Origin: Kiloniellaceae bacterium
Lineage (GTDB): Bacteria > Pseudomonadota > Alphaproteobacteria > Kiloniellales > Kiloniellaceae
Assembly (NCBI GenBank): GCA_021776145.1
Contig: JAJFGM010000364.1
Coordinates: forward strand, 1-6,986
DNA: 6,986 nucleotides
Reading direction: 5' to 3'
Positions within the stretch are counted from its first letter, which is position 1. Every line of letters begins with the position of its first letter. Made by a program: the position numbers and the translations under genes. This document shows positions 1 to 6,219 of this stretch, one piece after another. The notes under the pieces were generated by a model, which worked only from the letters and a program-made list of their open reading frames with translations, ran no database searches and had not been told where the DNA came from.

Positions 1-807
1 GCTATCGATGCGGAGGACATGGAGTCCTATTGGGCGCCTTACCGCGCTCTGATCCATGCGATGACCCGGGACGGTGCCGCGGCGTTGCAGGAGTTAGTCG
101 AGCAACGATTCGGCCTAGCCGCGGCCAAGCCACTGCTGGCCGGTCTGGAGGCACTGCCGTTGAATGAATTGGCTTGTGCGTGGGCCGGCAATGAGGAGTA
201 CGAACCGCCCGCGGGGTCGGCCGAGGCACCAGGGTGGCGCGCGCAGGAACTGCGGATCAGTTACAAGCCTAGCGGACACAAGGATCCCGTGATGCGGGCC
301 TGGCTCGACGCCGCCTCGGCGCTGGCCGAAAATGCGGACGATTCCGCGCCAGCCTCCGGTGTGGCCAATCTGCTGCTTTCGGAAAAGGATGGTCCGGGCA
401 GCTGCACCACCTGCCATCTGGTAACGGATCGCGCGCAAACCGAAGCTCCCGACCTGGCCGCAAGCGCAAGAGATTCGGAAGTCGTTGTCGCTTCGCTAAA
501 TTGGGCCCCAAAGTTGTCCGAGCGACCGCATGTCGCATATTCACACCGCCCCCACATCAACCTATTGGGACCTGGAACCCGGTGCATAAATTGCCACAAG
601 CTGGACAAAGGGTTAGGATCCAACGTTAAATCGGATACGACCAGCGGGGAGGCGCCTTCGCAATTGTCTGTCGGCGGCTTCCTACCAATTTCGGCCGGTT
701 TGTGCCGAGACTGTCATATGGAGGGCGACGTGCGACAGGATTGTCGAACCTGCCATCGCTATCATGGACAACAAAGTTTTCGGAAGCGGATGTTCCTGAA
801 TGAATGA
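1..807 (+). CDS. Multihaem cytochrome c, 5'-truncated by the window edge (four CXXCH motifs)
   Basis: The frame is open from base 1, so the ATG at 19 is probably internal and the true start lies upstream; 268 residues are visible. Four haem c binding motifs occur, all in the second half: CTTCH (nt 403-417), CINCH (583-597), CRDCH (703-717) and CRTCH (742-756). A histidine-rich SHRPHI segment just before the second motif resembles the distal-ligand F/Y-S-H-x-x-H patterns of multihaem cytochromes. The upstream half, including a GHKDP segment and an AWLD stretch, has no CXXCH and is not a domain I can name. Haem c is attached in the periplasm, so the protein should be exported, but its signal peptide would be outside the window. 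Inferred role: periplasmic or outer-membrane electron carrier for the cytochrome and barrel genes downstream. The c-type cytochrome assignment is firm; the exact family and total haem number are unknown. Confidence 0.88.
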   Translation, partial: AIDAEDMESYWAPYRALIHAMTRDGAAALQELVEQRFGLAAAKPLLAGLEALPLNELACAWAGNEEYEPPAGSAEAPGWRAQELRISYKPSGHKDPVMRAWLDAASALAENADDSAPASGVANLLLSEKDGPGSCTTCHLVTDRAQTEAPDLAASARDSEVVVASLNWAPKLSERPHVAYSHRPHINLLGPGTRCINCHKLDKGLGSNVKSDTTSGEAPSQLSVGGFLPISAGLCRDCHMEGDVRQDCRTCHRYHGQQSFRKRMFLNE

Positions 808-981
808 CGATCGCGGGCGGCAAGCGGCTACTATGGAGCCCCTAAACCTGGGCTTGAACCGTCGCTCGGCGCCTGTGAAGATTGCGGTAGGTAACCACAG
901 CGGTTTTGAGGTAAATAACTACGACGGTTAGAGAATTAGGCTCGGAGATCTTTTGACAACGACGCAAGCGAGGGACGCTCG
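808..981 (+). other. Intergenic region between the two cytochrome genes
   Basis: This 174-base gap carries no convincing terminator or strong promoter. A ribosome binding site GAGGG lies at 970-974, 7 nt before the ATG at 982, and fixes that start. A perfect TTGACA at 953-958 has no -10 element at the right distance and would place transcription inside the next gene. A weaker pair, TTGAGG at 906-911 and TAGAGA at 929-934 with a 17-base spacer, is a marginal promoter candidate. A 32-codon ORF (833-931) lacks a ribosome binding site and is probably not a gene. Confidence 0.4.
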
Positions 982-2919
982 ATGGCCAAACACCGAATAC
1001 TGATTTCGATTTTGGGTGTAGCGGTAGGTGCCGTTGTAATTTCGAGTTGTGTGTTGGCTACGGCATTGGAAACTTTGTCTCCCGTTGCGGAAAGCGGGCA
1101 AGTCCACATCAACTTACCGGACTCAATCGTAGTCGGGATCTTTGACGATCCGCGCGGTTCCGCGAACTCCGCGGACGCCTCCGAAATCCAGGTCGCGGCC
1201 GGTGCGACGGATGCCCGCCTCAGTGGCGACGCGACAAACTCCGGGCAACTGGCCCAGACCACCGAGGACGCCCACGAAGACCTGTTCGCGGAACAGCGCT
1301 ATCCTTCGGCGGCGACCTGCGGCTCCTGCCACCCGAAACACTACAAGGAATGGTCGGTGTCGCAACATTCCTATTCTCAGCTGAGCCCGGTCTATCTTTC
1401 GCTCAACAACAAGATCAACGAACTGGCCAACGGGTCGAACGGAGACTTCTGCCTGCGCTGCCACAATCAGGTCGGCGCCAACCTCGGCGAAAACTCTTTC
1501 GTTTCCAATCTCGAACGGCACCCGACATCGCGCGAAGGCATTACCTGTGTCGTCTGTCACCGCATTGAAAAGAATTTCAACAAGGCCAGCGGCCGTCTGG
1601 CCCTGGTCGAAGGCGGGCTGACCGAACCGATCTACGGCCCGACGGGCAACAGTGAATTGGAGCGTGTTCTCGACAAGGCCCAGGATTTCGGCGTGGTGAC
1701 GGACCCGACTGAACGCGGGCAGTTGATCCACAAGGAGGTCAAGAAGTTTACCGGTATTTCGACACCCGTTTTTTGCGGCTCCTGTCACGACGTAACCCTT
1801 TTCAACGGGTTCCGGCTCGAAGAGGCCTACAGCGAATATCGGACCTCGCCGGCGGCGGCGAGAGGCGAGACCTGCCAGGACTGTCATATGGGCAAGATCC
1901 AGGGCAAGGTCTCGGGCTATGAGCACGGACCGGCCGCCGTCGTGGACGGCACGGCAACCGAACCGAGAAAGCTGACCAGCCATTACTTTAGCGGTCCCGA
2001 CTATTCGGTGATCCACCCCGGGATCTTCCCCCACAACTCCGATGCCCAGCAGATGGCGACCCTGGCCGAATGGCTGCAGTTCGACGTTGACGCGGGCTGG
2101 GGAACCGACGAGTTCGAGGACGAGGTGACGGACGATACCGTTTTCCCAGAGGTCTGGGAGTCGATCGACGACCGCTATGACGCCAGGGACATCATCGAAC
2201 AACAATTCGAGCTGTTGGATTTGGCAACCGAAAAACGGCTGGAAGTCTTGCGCAACGGATACCTCCTCGGCGATATCGTGACCGAGAAGGCCGATGCCAG
2301 TGGCATCGAGTTCCGGGTCCAGGTGAAAAGCGGCACCGATGGCCATAACGTGCCAACCGGTTTCACCGGAGAACGCCTGGTCTGGCTCGACGTGACGGTG
2401 GAAGACAGCGAGGGAACTGTCATATTCCGCTCAGGCGACCGTGACCCCAACGGCGATCTTCGGGACGGTCACTCGTCCTATGTCCATGCCGGCGAGATAG
2501 AGCTCGATCCCTATCTGTTCAGCCTGCAGTCGATATTCGTGACCCAGAATGGCCGCGGCGGGGAGATCGAACACGTGATCCCGATCCCCTACCCGGTCAT
2601 TTCCTTGCCGCGCGTTTTGCCCTCTACGGTGTCTCTGGTGTTTACCGGCGAACCGGCGACCGAACGCAACCACAAGAAGGGAATCGAGCCTTTGGGCCAG
2701 AGGTGGGGGAACTACGAAGTCGACGCCGATAGTTTGACTGGAAAGGGGCCCTACAAGGCCACCATCAAGCTGATACAGCAGCCGGCTCCGGTAAATCTTC
2801 TCGTTGCCATGCAGAGCGTCGGTTTCGACTATGGTTTGACGCCGCGTCAGGCTGGCGACGCTTTGATCGCAGGTGCACAGGTGTTGTGGGACAGAGAGTT
2901 GGTGTTCGACATTGAGTAA
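982..2919 (+). CDS. Exported pentahaem cytochrome c, c554-like, with C-terminal GHxxPTG domain; possible lipoprotein
   Basis: A 645-residue protein. Residues 1-28 form a signal peptide with a KHR n-region and a long hydrophobic core. Residues 19-23 (VISSC) fit the lipobox pattern, so Cys23 could be lipidated; cleavage by signal peptidase I after ATA (residue 28) is the alternative. A roughly 70-residue Ala/Asp/Ser-rich linker follows. Five CXXCH motifs lie at residues 113-117 (CGSCH), 157-161 (CLRCH), 189-193 (CVVCH), 265-269 (CGSCH) and 298-302 (CQDCH). The first, with HPKHYKEW and a following QHSYSQ, matches the cytochrome c554/c' multihaem family pattern. The C-terminal half has no haem motif; its GHNVPTG (around residue 454) followed by a predicted β-rich segment recurs in other multihaem cytochromes. 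A GAGGG ribosome binding site supports the start. Role inferred: electron transfer outside the cytoplasm, perhaps at the cell surface with the barrel encoded next. An oxidoreductase activity cannot be excluded. Confidence 0.9.
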   Translation: MAKHRILISILGVAVGAVVISSCVLATALETLSPVAESGQVHINLPDSIVVGIFDDPRGSANSADASEIQVAAGATDARLSGDATNSGQLAQTTEDAHEDLFAEQRYPSAATCGSCHPKHYKEWSVSQHSYSQLSPVYLSLNNKINELANGSNGDFCLRCHNQVGANLGENSFVSNLERHPTSREGITCVVCHRIEKNFNKASGRLALVEGGLTEPIYGPTGNSELERVLDKAQDFGVVTDPTERGQLIHKEVKKFTGISTPVFCGSCHDVTLFNGFRLEEAYSEYRTSPAAARGETCQDCHMGKIQGKVSGYEHGPAAVVDGTATEPRKLTSHYFSGPDYSVIHPGIFPHNSDAQQMATLAEWLQFDVDAGWGTDEFEDEVTDDTVFPEVWESIDDRYDARDIIEQQFELLDLATEKRLEVLRNGYLLGDIVTEKADASGIEFRVQVKSGTDGHNVPTGFTGERLVWLDVTVEDSEGTVIFRSGDRDPNGDLRDGHSSYVHAGEIELDPYLFSLQSIFVTQNGRGGEIEHVIPIPYPVISLPRVLPSTVSLVFTGEPATERNHKKGIEPLGQRWGNYEVDADSLTGKGPYKATIKLIQQPAPVNLLVAMQSVGFDYGLTPRQAGDALIAGAQVLWDRELVFDIE

Positions 2920-2928
2920 CGAACACCA
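2900..2928 (+). other. Perfect 9-bp inverted repeat spanning the cytochrome stop codon
   Basis: TGGTGTTCG (2900-2908) and CGAACACCA (2920-2928) are perfectly complementary around an 11-base loop that contains the TAA stop (2917-2919). Only a short T run (2939-2942) follows, 10 bases after the stem, so this is a poor intrinsic terminator. It could be an mRNA 3'-end stabiliser or processing site, or a partial attenuator that sets different levels for the cytochrome and the barrel. The fold is seen in the sequence; the function is inferred. Confidence 0.4.
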
Positions 2929-2943
2929 TCGAGAGAGGTTTTG

Positions 2944-3015
2944 ATGCTAGAAGTGCGGTGTGAATTGCAACCTATAGCAACGAAAGCCGCAACGACTCTG
3001 CGGTCGAATCCATAG
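2944..3015 (+). CDS. Possible 23-codon leader ORF ahead of the barrel gene
   Basis: An ATG at 2944 lies 5 nt after a good ribosome binding site (GAGAGG, 2933-2938) and opens 23 codons ending with TAG at 3013-3015, 18 nt before the GTG of the barrel gene. The peptide has no recognisable domain, hydrophobic stretch or run of one amino acid. It might be a leader that couples or tunes translation of the barrel. It might equally be chance, as short ORFs with a purine-rich upstream sequence are common. Low confidence. Confidence 0.2.
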   Translation: MLEVRCELQPIATKAATTLRSNP

Positions 3016-3033
3016 ACGTTTGGGGGGACTCAA

Positions 3034-4518
3034 GTGGTGAATCGAACGCTCGAACAAGGAAATTGGCCTGCGGTACGCAGGTTATTGTCGACCGTTGTTT
3101 GCTGGATGGTCGTTCTCGGCACTGCGGCACCGAGTGCCGCGGTGGCAAAGGAGGATCACTGGTACGACTCCTTCTGGCCTATCGGCGAGAAAGTCGAGGT
3201 CGAGGCCTTGAGGGAGGAATACGTTCCCTTCAAGGGTTTGGGTGAGATCCCCGGGCGGCCGGCGCTTGCCGTTGAGATCGGCGATGCCTTCCTCGATACG
3301 GGGAATCTCAGCGAAGGATTCGAAGTCCCGCTTCTCGGCGCGGTCTGGCAACCACGGCTGTGGGGCTACATGATCGGCCGCACTGCGGTACAAACCTTCG
3401 ACAATGGCGCGCCTGGCGTGGAACGGGAGACGGAATGGGCGAGCCGCCTCGACGTCTTCGCCAATCTTCAGCTGACAGGAACCGAGAAGATCCTCCTCGG
3501 GCTTCGCCCCGTGGACAACAACCGGCCGCGGGAGTTCAGCCGCTACACTTTCGATGGCGCAAACGAGGGATTCAACAATGAACTCAATTTGGACATCGAA
3601 ACCCTGTTCTTCGAAGGCGACCTCGGCAGCCTGTTCCCTAACCTGGACAGTGCCGGCATAAAGCCCATCGACTTCGGGTTCACGGTCGGCCGCCAGGGCT
3701 TCACCTTCCAGGAAGGCATCCTGATCAACGACACGATCGACGCGGTCGGCTTGGTACGTAACAACATCGTGTTTCCCGGAACCTCTAATCTCCGGATTTC
3801 GGGAATGTGGGGGTGGAATCGTCTCGATCGCAACGATCAGTTCCGAAGCGGCGAGGAGCAAGTGTTCGGCCTGTTCACCGCGGCGGACACGCATGTCAGC
3901 ACTTTCAATCTCGACATGATCTATGTCGACGACAACGAGAGTGGTGACGGCTTTTATCTCGGTGCTTCGGCAATTCAGCGCATACGCGCGCTGGGCGGCC
4001 TCAGTACCGCGTTTCGCGTCAACAATTCCTTTGCCCTGGACGACGAAATTAACCGCAACAACGTAATTGGCGACGGCACTCTGATTACGGCCGAGATCTC
4101 CAAGACCCCGCACGGCTCGGATGACATCGCCTATCTCAATCCCTTCCTGGGCATCGGCAACTTCACGCAGGCCGGGCGGGAACCGATCCTCGGCGGGCCT
4201 TTGGCCAATACGGGCATCCTCTTCGCTTCGCCCAACCTCAGCACCTATGGCGCGGAGATCAACCCCTTCACCAACAACGTGCTCGGCGCCGCAATGGGGT
4301 ATCAGGCCTTTTGGGACAAGAAGCGCCGCAATCTCATCATCGAGATCGCCGGGAAGCACGATTATGAGGGCGATTCGTTCTCTTCGCTTGGCGCTGGGTT
4401 CCAACTGCAGCAGGCCATCGGACAGCACGTCCAACTGCAGTTCGAAGGCTTTTATACGGCTAACGAAGACCGCGATAACGGATCTGGGGCGCGCGCTGAG
4501 ATTTTGGTCGTATTTTAA
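3034..4518 (+). CDS. Outer-membrane β-barrel (porin-like) protein
   Basis: A 494-residue protein starting at GTG 3034; a second GTG at 3037 is equally possible. A G-run (3022-3027) serves as ribosome binding site 6-9 nt upstream. Residues 1-38 are a Sec signal peptide: RR n-region, hydrophobic core, cleavage expected after AVA before KEDHW. The mature chain has no cysteine and is rich in Gly, Asn, Asp and aromatic residues. It has many short alternating amphipathic strands (for example NLRISGMWGWNRL and LGAGFQLQQ) separated by Asp/Asn-rich loops. It ends in an alternating strand with terminal Phe (ILVVF), the usual BAM targeting signal. These are hallmarks of an outer-membrane barrel, but I cannot assign a porin family. 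The position directly after two multihaem cytochromes suggests a channel or sheath for them; a solute porin is the alternative. It lacks the N-terminal CXXC known from MtrB-type barrels. Confidence 0.82.
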   Translation: MVNRTLEQGNWPAVRRLLSTVVCWMVVLGTAAPSAAVAKEDHWYDSFWPIGEKVEVEALREEYVPFKGLGEIPGRPALAVEIGDAFLDTGNLSEGFEVPLLGAVWQPRLWGYMIGRTAVQTFDNGAPGVERETEWASRLDVFANLQLTGTEKILLGLRPVDNNRPREFSRYTFDGANEGFNNELNLDIETLFFEGDLGSLFPNLDSAGIKPIDFGFTVGRQGFTFQEGILINDTIDAVGLVRNNIVFPGTSNLRISGMWGWNRLDRNDQFRSGEEQVFGLFTAADTHVSTFNLDMIYVDDNESGDGFYLGASAIQRIRALGGLSTAFRVNNSFALDDEINRNNVIGDGTLITAEISKTPHGSDDIAYLNPFLGIGNFTQAGREPILGGPLANTGILFASPNLSTYGAEINPFTNNVLGAAMGYQAFWDKKRRNLIIEIAGKHDYEGDSFSSLGAGFQLQQAIGQHVQLQFEGFYTANEDRDNGSGARAEILVVF

Positions 4519-4699
4519 AACGGACAGTTCAAATCCGGGTCCCTTTTTGACCACATTCAGCCGATCGCCCTGCTAAAGGGGGCCCTGGCCAAACGTATAC
4601 CTGTCGGGGGTGGTGCCCAAGGCAGGGCGCCGACAAGACCCATGCGAACTGGGTGGGCAACCCCTTAGAACCGAAGCCAACGTTTTAGGCGACAAGATC
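4519..4699 (+). other. Intergenic leader ahead of the reductase gene, with a predicted hairpin
   Basis: This 181-base stretch contains a T5 run (4544-4548) preceded only by weak 4-bp stems, so a terminator after the barrel gene is doubtful. A better hairpin is GGTGCCC (4612-4618) with GGGCGCC (4625-4631): seven pairs including one G-U, and a 6-base loop. No T run follows, so it would be an RNA leader structure and not a terminator. The region is open in the reductase frame from GTG 4610, but residues encoded there do not look like a signal or domain. No clear promoter was seen. Confidence 0.3.
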
Positions 4700-5968
4700 A
4701 TGCAGGATCTCTTTCAAGTTAGCGCATTCGTGTGGTTTACAGCCGCGACCGCAGTCTATGTGGTCGTGCTCACTTACAACAATCTTCGCGCATCGGCGCA
4801 ACTAGCTCGGACGTCTTTGTTGGAACGCGAAGAGCTACGGGCCCGGACAGCGGAGATCATGGCCCGAATTCAGTCCGAGCAAGAACGAACGGAGCTTTCC
4901 TGGAACGGATTTCGAAAATTCGAGATCGCGGAGAAGCAGCCGGAAGCCGACGGCAGCATATTTTCGTTCTATCTGAAACCACACGACTCGCGTCCACTGC
5001 CGCCATTTAGGCCTGGTCAATTTCTGACTTTCAGGCTGCATCTGCCTGACGAGACGAAGCCCTTGATACGCTGCTATTCCCTGTCGGATTCCCCGAAGAC
5101 GGACTACTACCGCGTTAGCATCAAGAAGGTTCCGCCACCGCGCGACAAGCCGGAATTGCCCCCGGGCCGCTCTTCCTCGTTCTTCCACGACCACCTGGAG
5201 AAAGGGGATATCCTGGACGTCAAGGCGCCTTCGGGGCACTTCTTTCTCGACACCTCGGTGCAAACGCCGATCGTGCTGATCGGTGGAGGCGTGGGGCTCA
5301 CGCCGGTGCTCAGCATGCTCAACGCTGTCGTCGATTCCGCATCGAAGCGCGAGGTGTGGTTTTTCCTCGGTGTCAGAAACAGCATCGAACACCCGATGAA
5401 AGAGCACCTGGAGTCGCTGGCGCGGGAAAACGAGAACCTGCACCTCTGTATTTGCTACAGTAATCCAACCGAAAATTGTGTTGAAGGTCGGGACTACCAG
5501 CATGGTGGGCATGTGGGCGTCGATCTAATGAAGGAGCGGCTGAAATCGAACAACTACGAGTTCTATTTTTGCGGGCCGCCGCCGATGATGAACGCACTCG
5601 ACGAGCAGCTCAAGGCCTGGGGCGTGCCCGATGAACGTATCAATTACGAGGCCTTTGGCCCGGCGACCGTAAAGCGGTTGAAGGAACCGCAGGAACCCGG
5701 AAGCGCCCAGCAGGCATTCACAGTTACCTTCACAAAGTCGGAGAAGTCAGTTGCCTGGGACCCCGAGGTCGGCTCCCTGCTTGACTTCGCGGAGGACCAA
5801 GGGATTGCGATTGATTCCGGATGTCGGGCCGGAAACTGCGGGACCTGCCTGACAGCCATCCAATCCGGCGAGGTTGAATACGTCGGCACGCCGGGGGAGA
5901 TGCCAGAGCGCGGCTCGTGTCTCGTTTGCCTCTCCGTTCCCAAATCCGACCTGAAACTCGACGCCTGA
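4700..5968 (+). CDS. Membrane-anchored NAD(P)H:acceptor oxidoreductase with FAD, NAD and C-terminal [2Fe-2S] ferredoxin domains
   Basis: I chose ATG 4700 (422 residues) over the in-frame GTG 4610. AGGCG lies 8 nt upstream, and a transmembrane helix begins right after (about residues 5-27). An Arg/Glu-rich, probably coiled-coil stretch follows (about 30-70); its positive charges predict that the catalytic part is cytoplasmic. A ferredoxin-reductase FAD domain carries RCYSLS at 124-129. The nucleotide-binding domain has GGGVGLTP at 195-202 and CGPPPMM from 291. A plant-type ferredoxin domain has Cys375, 380, 383 and 410, the C-x4-C-x2-C...C ligand set; Cys407 is extra. The flavin-NAD-ferredoxin order is that of phthalate dioxygenase reductase and the reverse of NqrF, while the core resembles flavohaemoglobin reductase domains. 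Known chemistry: hydride from NAD(P)H to flavin, then single electrons through the cluster. The acceptor is unknown; next to exported cytochromes, a membrane redox partner is the likely link. It has no oxygenase partner in the window. Confidence 0.9.
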   Translation: MQDLFQVSAFVWFTAATAVYVVVLTYNNLRASAQLARTSLLEREELRARTAEIMARIQSEQERTELSWNGFRKFEIAEKQPEADGSIFSFYLKPHDSRPLPPFRPGQFLTFRLHLPDETKPLIRCYSLSDSPKTDYYRVSIKKVPPPRDKPELPPGRSSSFFHDHLEKGDILDVKAPSGHFFLDTSVQTPIVLIGGGVGLTPVLSMLNAVVDSASKREVWFFLGVRNSIEHPMKEHLESLARENENLHLCICYSNPTENCVEGRDYQHGGHVGVDLMKERLKSNNYEFYFCGPPPMMNALDEQLKAWGVPDERINYEAFGPATVKRLKEPQEPGSAQQAFTVTFTKSEKSVAWDPEVGSLLDFAEDQGIAIDSGCRAGNCGTCLTAIQSGEVEYVGTPGEMPERGSCLVCLSVPKSDLKLDA

Positions 5969-6007
5969 CCCGCTTTGGGATACCATGGCGTTTGCCGGAT
6001 GCTGGCA

Positions 6008-6035
6008 TAAAGCCACGTTTGGTGCCCTAAAGCCA
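6008..6035 (+). repeat. Two direct copies of TAAAGCCA, 20 bases apart
   Basis: TAAAGCCA occurs at 6008-6015 and 6028-6035. The 20-base period is about two helical turns, which would place both copies on one face of the DNA, as for paired binding of a regulator. They lie 56-83 bases upstream of the CRP-like site. Function is unproven and the repeat is short enough to be chance. Confidence 0.25.
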
Positions 6036-6090
6036 AAATTCCTACGCCCTGGAAATAGGCAATAATATGGGGCTGAGTAATTGAATTTGA

Positions 6091-6106
6091 TGTGATTGAG
6101 ATCACA
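6091..6106 (+). promoter_or_regulatory. CRP/Vfr-type binding site
   Basis: TGTGATTGAGATCACA is an exact match to the TGTGA-N6-TCACA core consensus of the cAMP receptor protein, with a partly symmetric spacer (TTGAGA). An FNR site (TTGAT-N4-ATCAA) is not matched. Its centre (6098.5) is about 41-42 bases upstream of the start predicted from the -10 element at 6129-6134, the class II activator position. It is the strongest regulatory signal in the window. The regulator itself is not encoded here. Confidence 0.7.
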
Positions 6107-6125
6107 ATATTCGGCACTTCTTATG

Positions 6126-6134
6126 TGCTACTCT
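6126..6134 (+). promoter_or_regulatory. Candidate extended -10 element (activator-dependent promoter)
   Basis: TG-C-TACTCT forms an extended -10 with only three of six bases matching TATAAT, and there is no good -35 apart from the CRP-like site. A weak core with an activator centred near -41.5 is what a class II CRP-dependent promoter looks like. Transcription would start at about 6139-6141, giving a leader of roughly 80 bases. An alternative pair is TTGAGA (6096-6101) with TCTTAT (6119-6124), spacer 17, in which case the protein would cover the -35 and could repress. Confidence 0.35.
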
Positions 6135-6219
6135 TCGGACCCATTACACTCGTACAGACAGCGCCGAACCCCGCCTTTGCCAGCGACAATGTTTGGCCTG
6201 TGACCGGAACCGGATCGGA

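Larger units (their letters stand above)
5969..6219 (+). other. Regulatory intergenic region between the reductase and the FecR-like gene
   Basis: This gap is more AT-rich than the flanking genes, with the A/T content concentrated at about 6030-6125. It holds a CRP-type palindrome, a plausible promoter, and two copies of TAAAGCCA. No strong intrinsic terminator follows the reductase; the best stem is TTTGGT/GCCAAA (6018-6023 with 6032-6037), without a proper T run. A 26-codon ORF (6123-6203) has no ribosome binding site. The region most likely separates the electron-transfer genes from a new transcription unit. Confidence 0.5.

Noticed and set aside
833..931. 32-codon ORF between the cytochrome genes
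   Set aside because: No ribosome binding site, no CXXCH and no recognisable composition.
953..958. Perfect TTGACA -35 hexamer
   Set aside because: No -10 hexamer lies 16-18 bases downstream, and a start there would fall within or after the initiation codon at 982.
709..1891. Identical GACTGTCATATGG in both cytochrome genes (711-ish and 1879-1891) as a repeat element
   Set aside because: It encodes the DCHM part of a haem motif in both proteins, so coding constraint explains it.
1123..2346. 407-codon open frame on the minus strand
   Set aside because: It is antisense to the haem-motif-bearing cytochrome and has no recognisable features.
4521..4548. Intrinsic terminator after the barrel gene
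   Set aside because: A T5 run is present, but only competing 4-bp stems precede it, too weak to call.
3082..4554. 490-codon open frame on the minus strand
   Set aside because: It mirrors the barrel gene, which has a signal peptide, a ribosome binding site and barrel features; the antisense translation shows no domain and comes from the GC-rich codon pattern.
6003..6034. Sigma-54 promoter (GG/GC elements around TGGCA and TTGGTG)
   Set aside because: The GG and GC dinucleotides are not at the required 12-base offset.
6123..6203. 26-codon ORF in the leader of the FecR-like gene
   Set aside because: It begins at or before the predicted transcription start and lacks a ribosome binding site.
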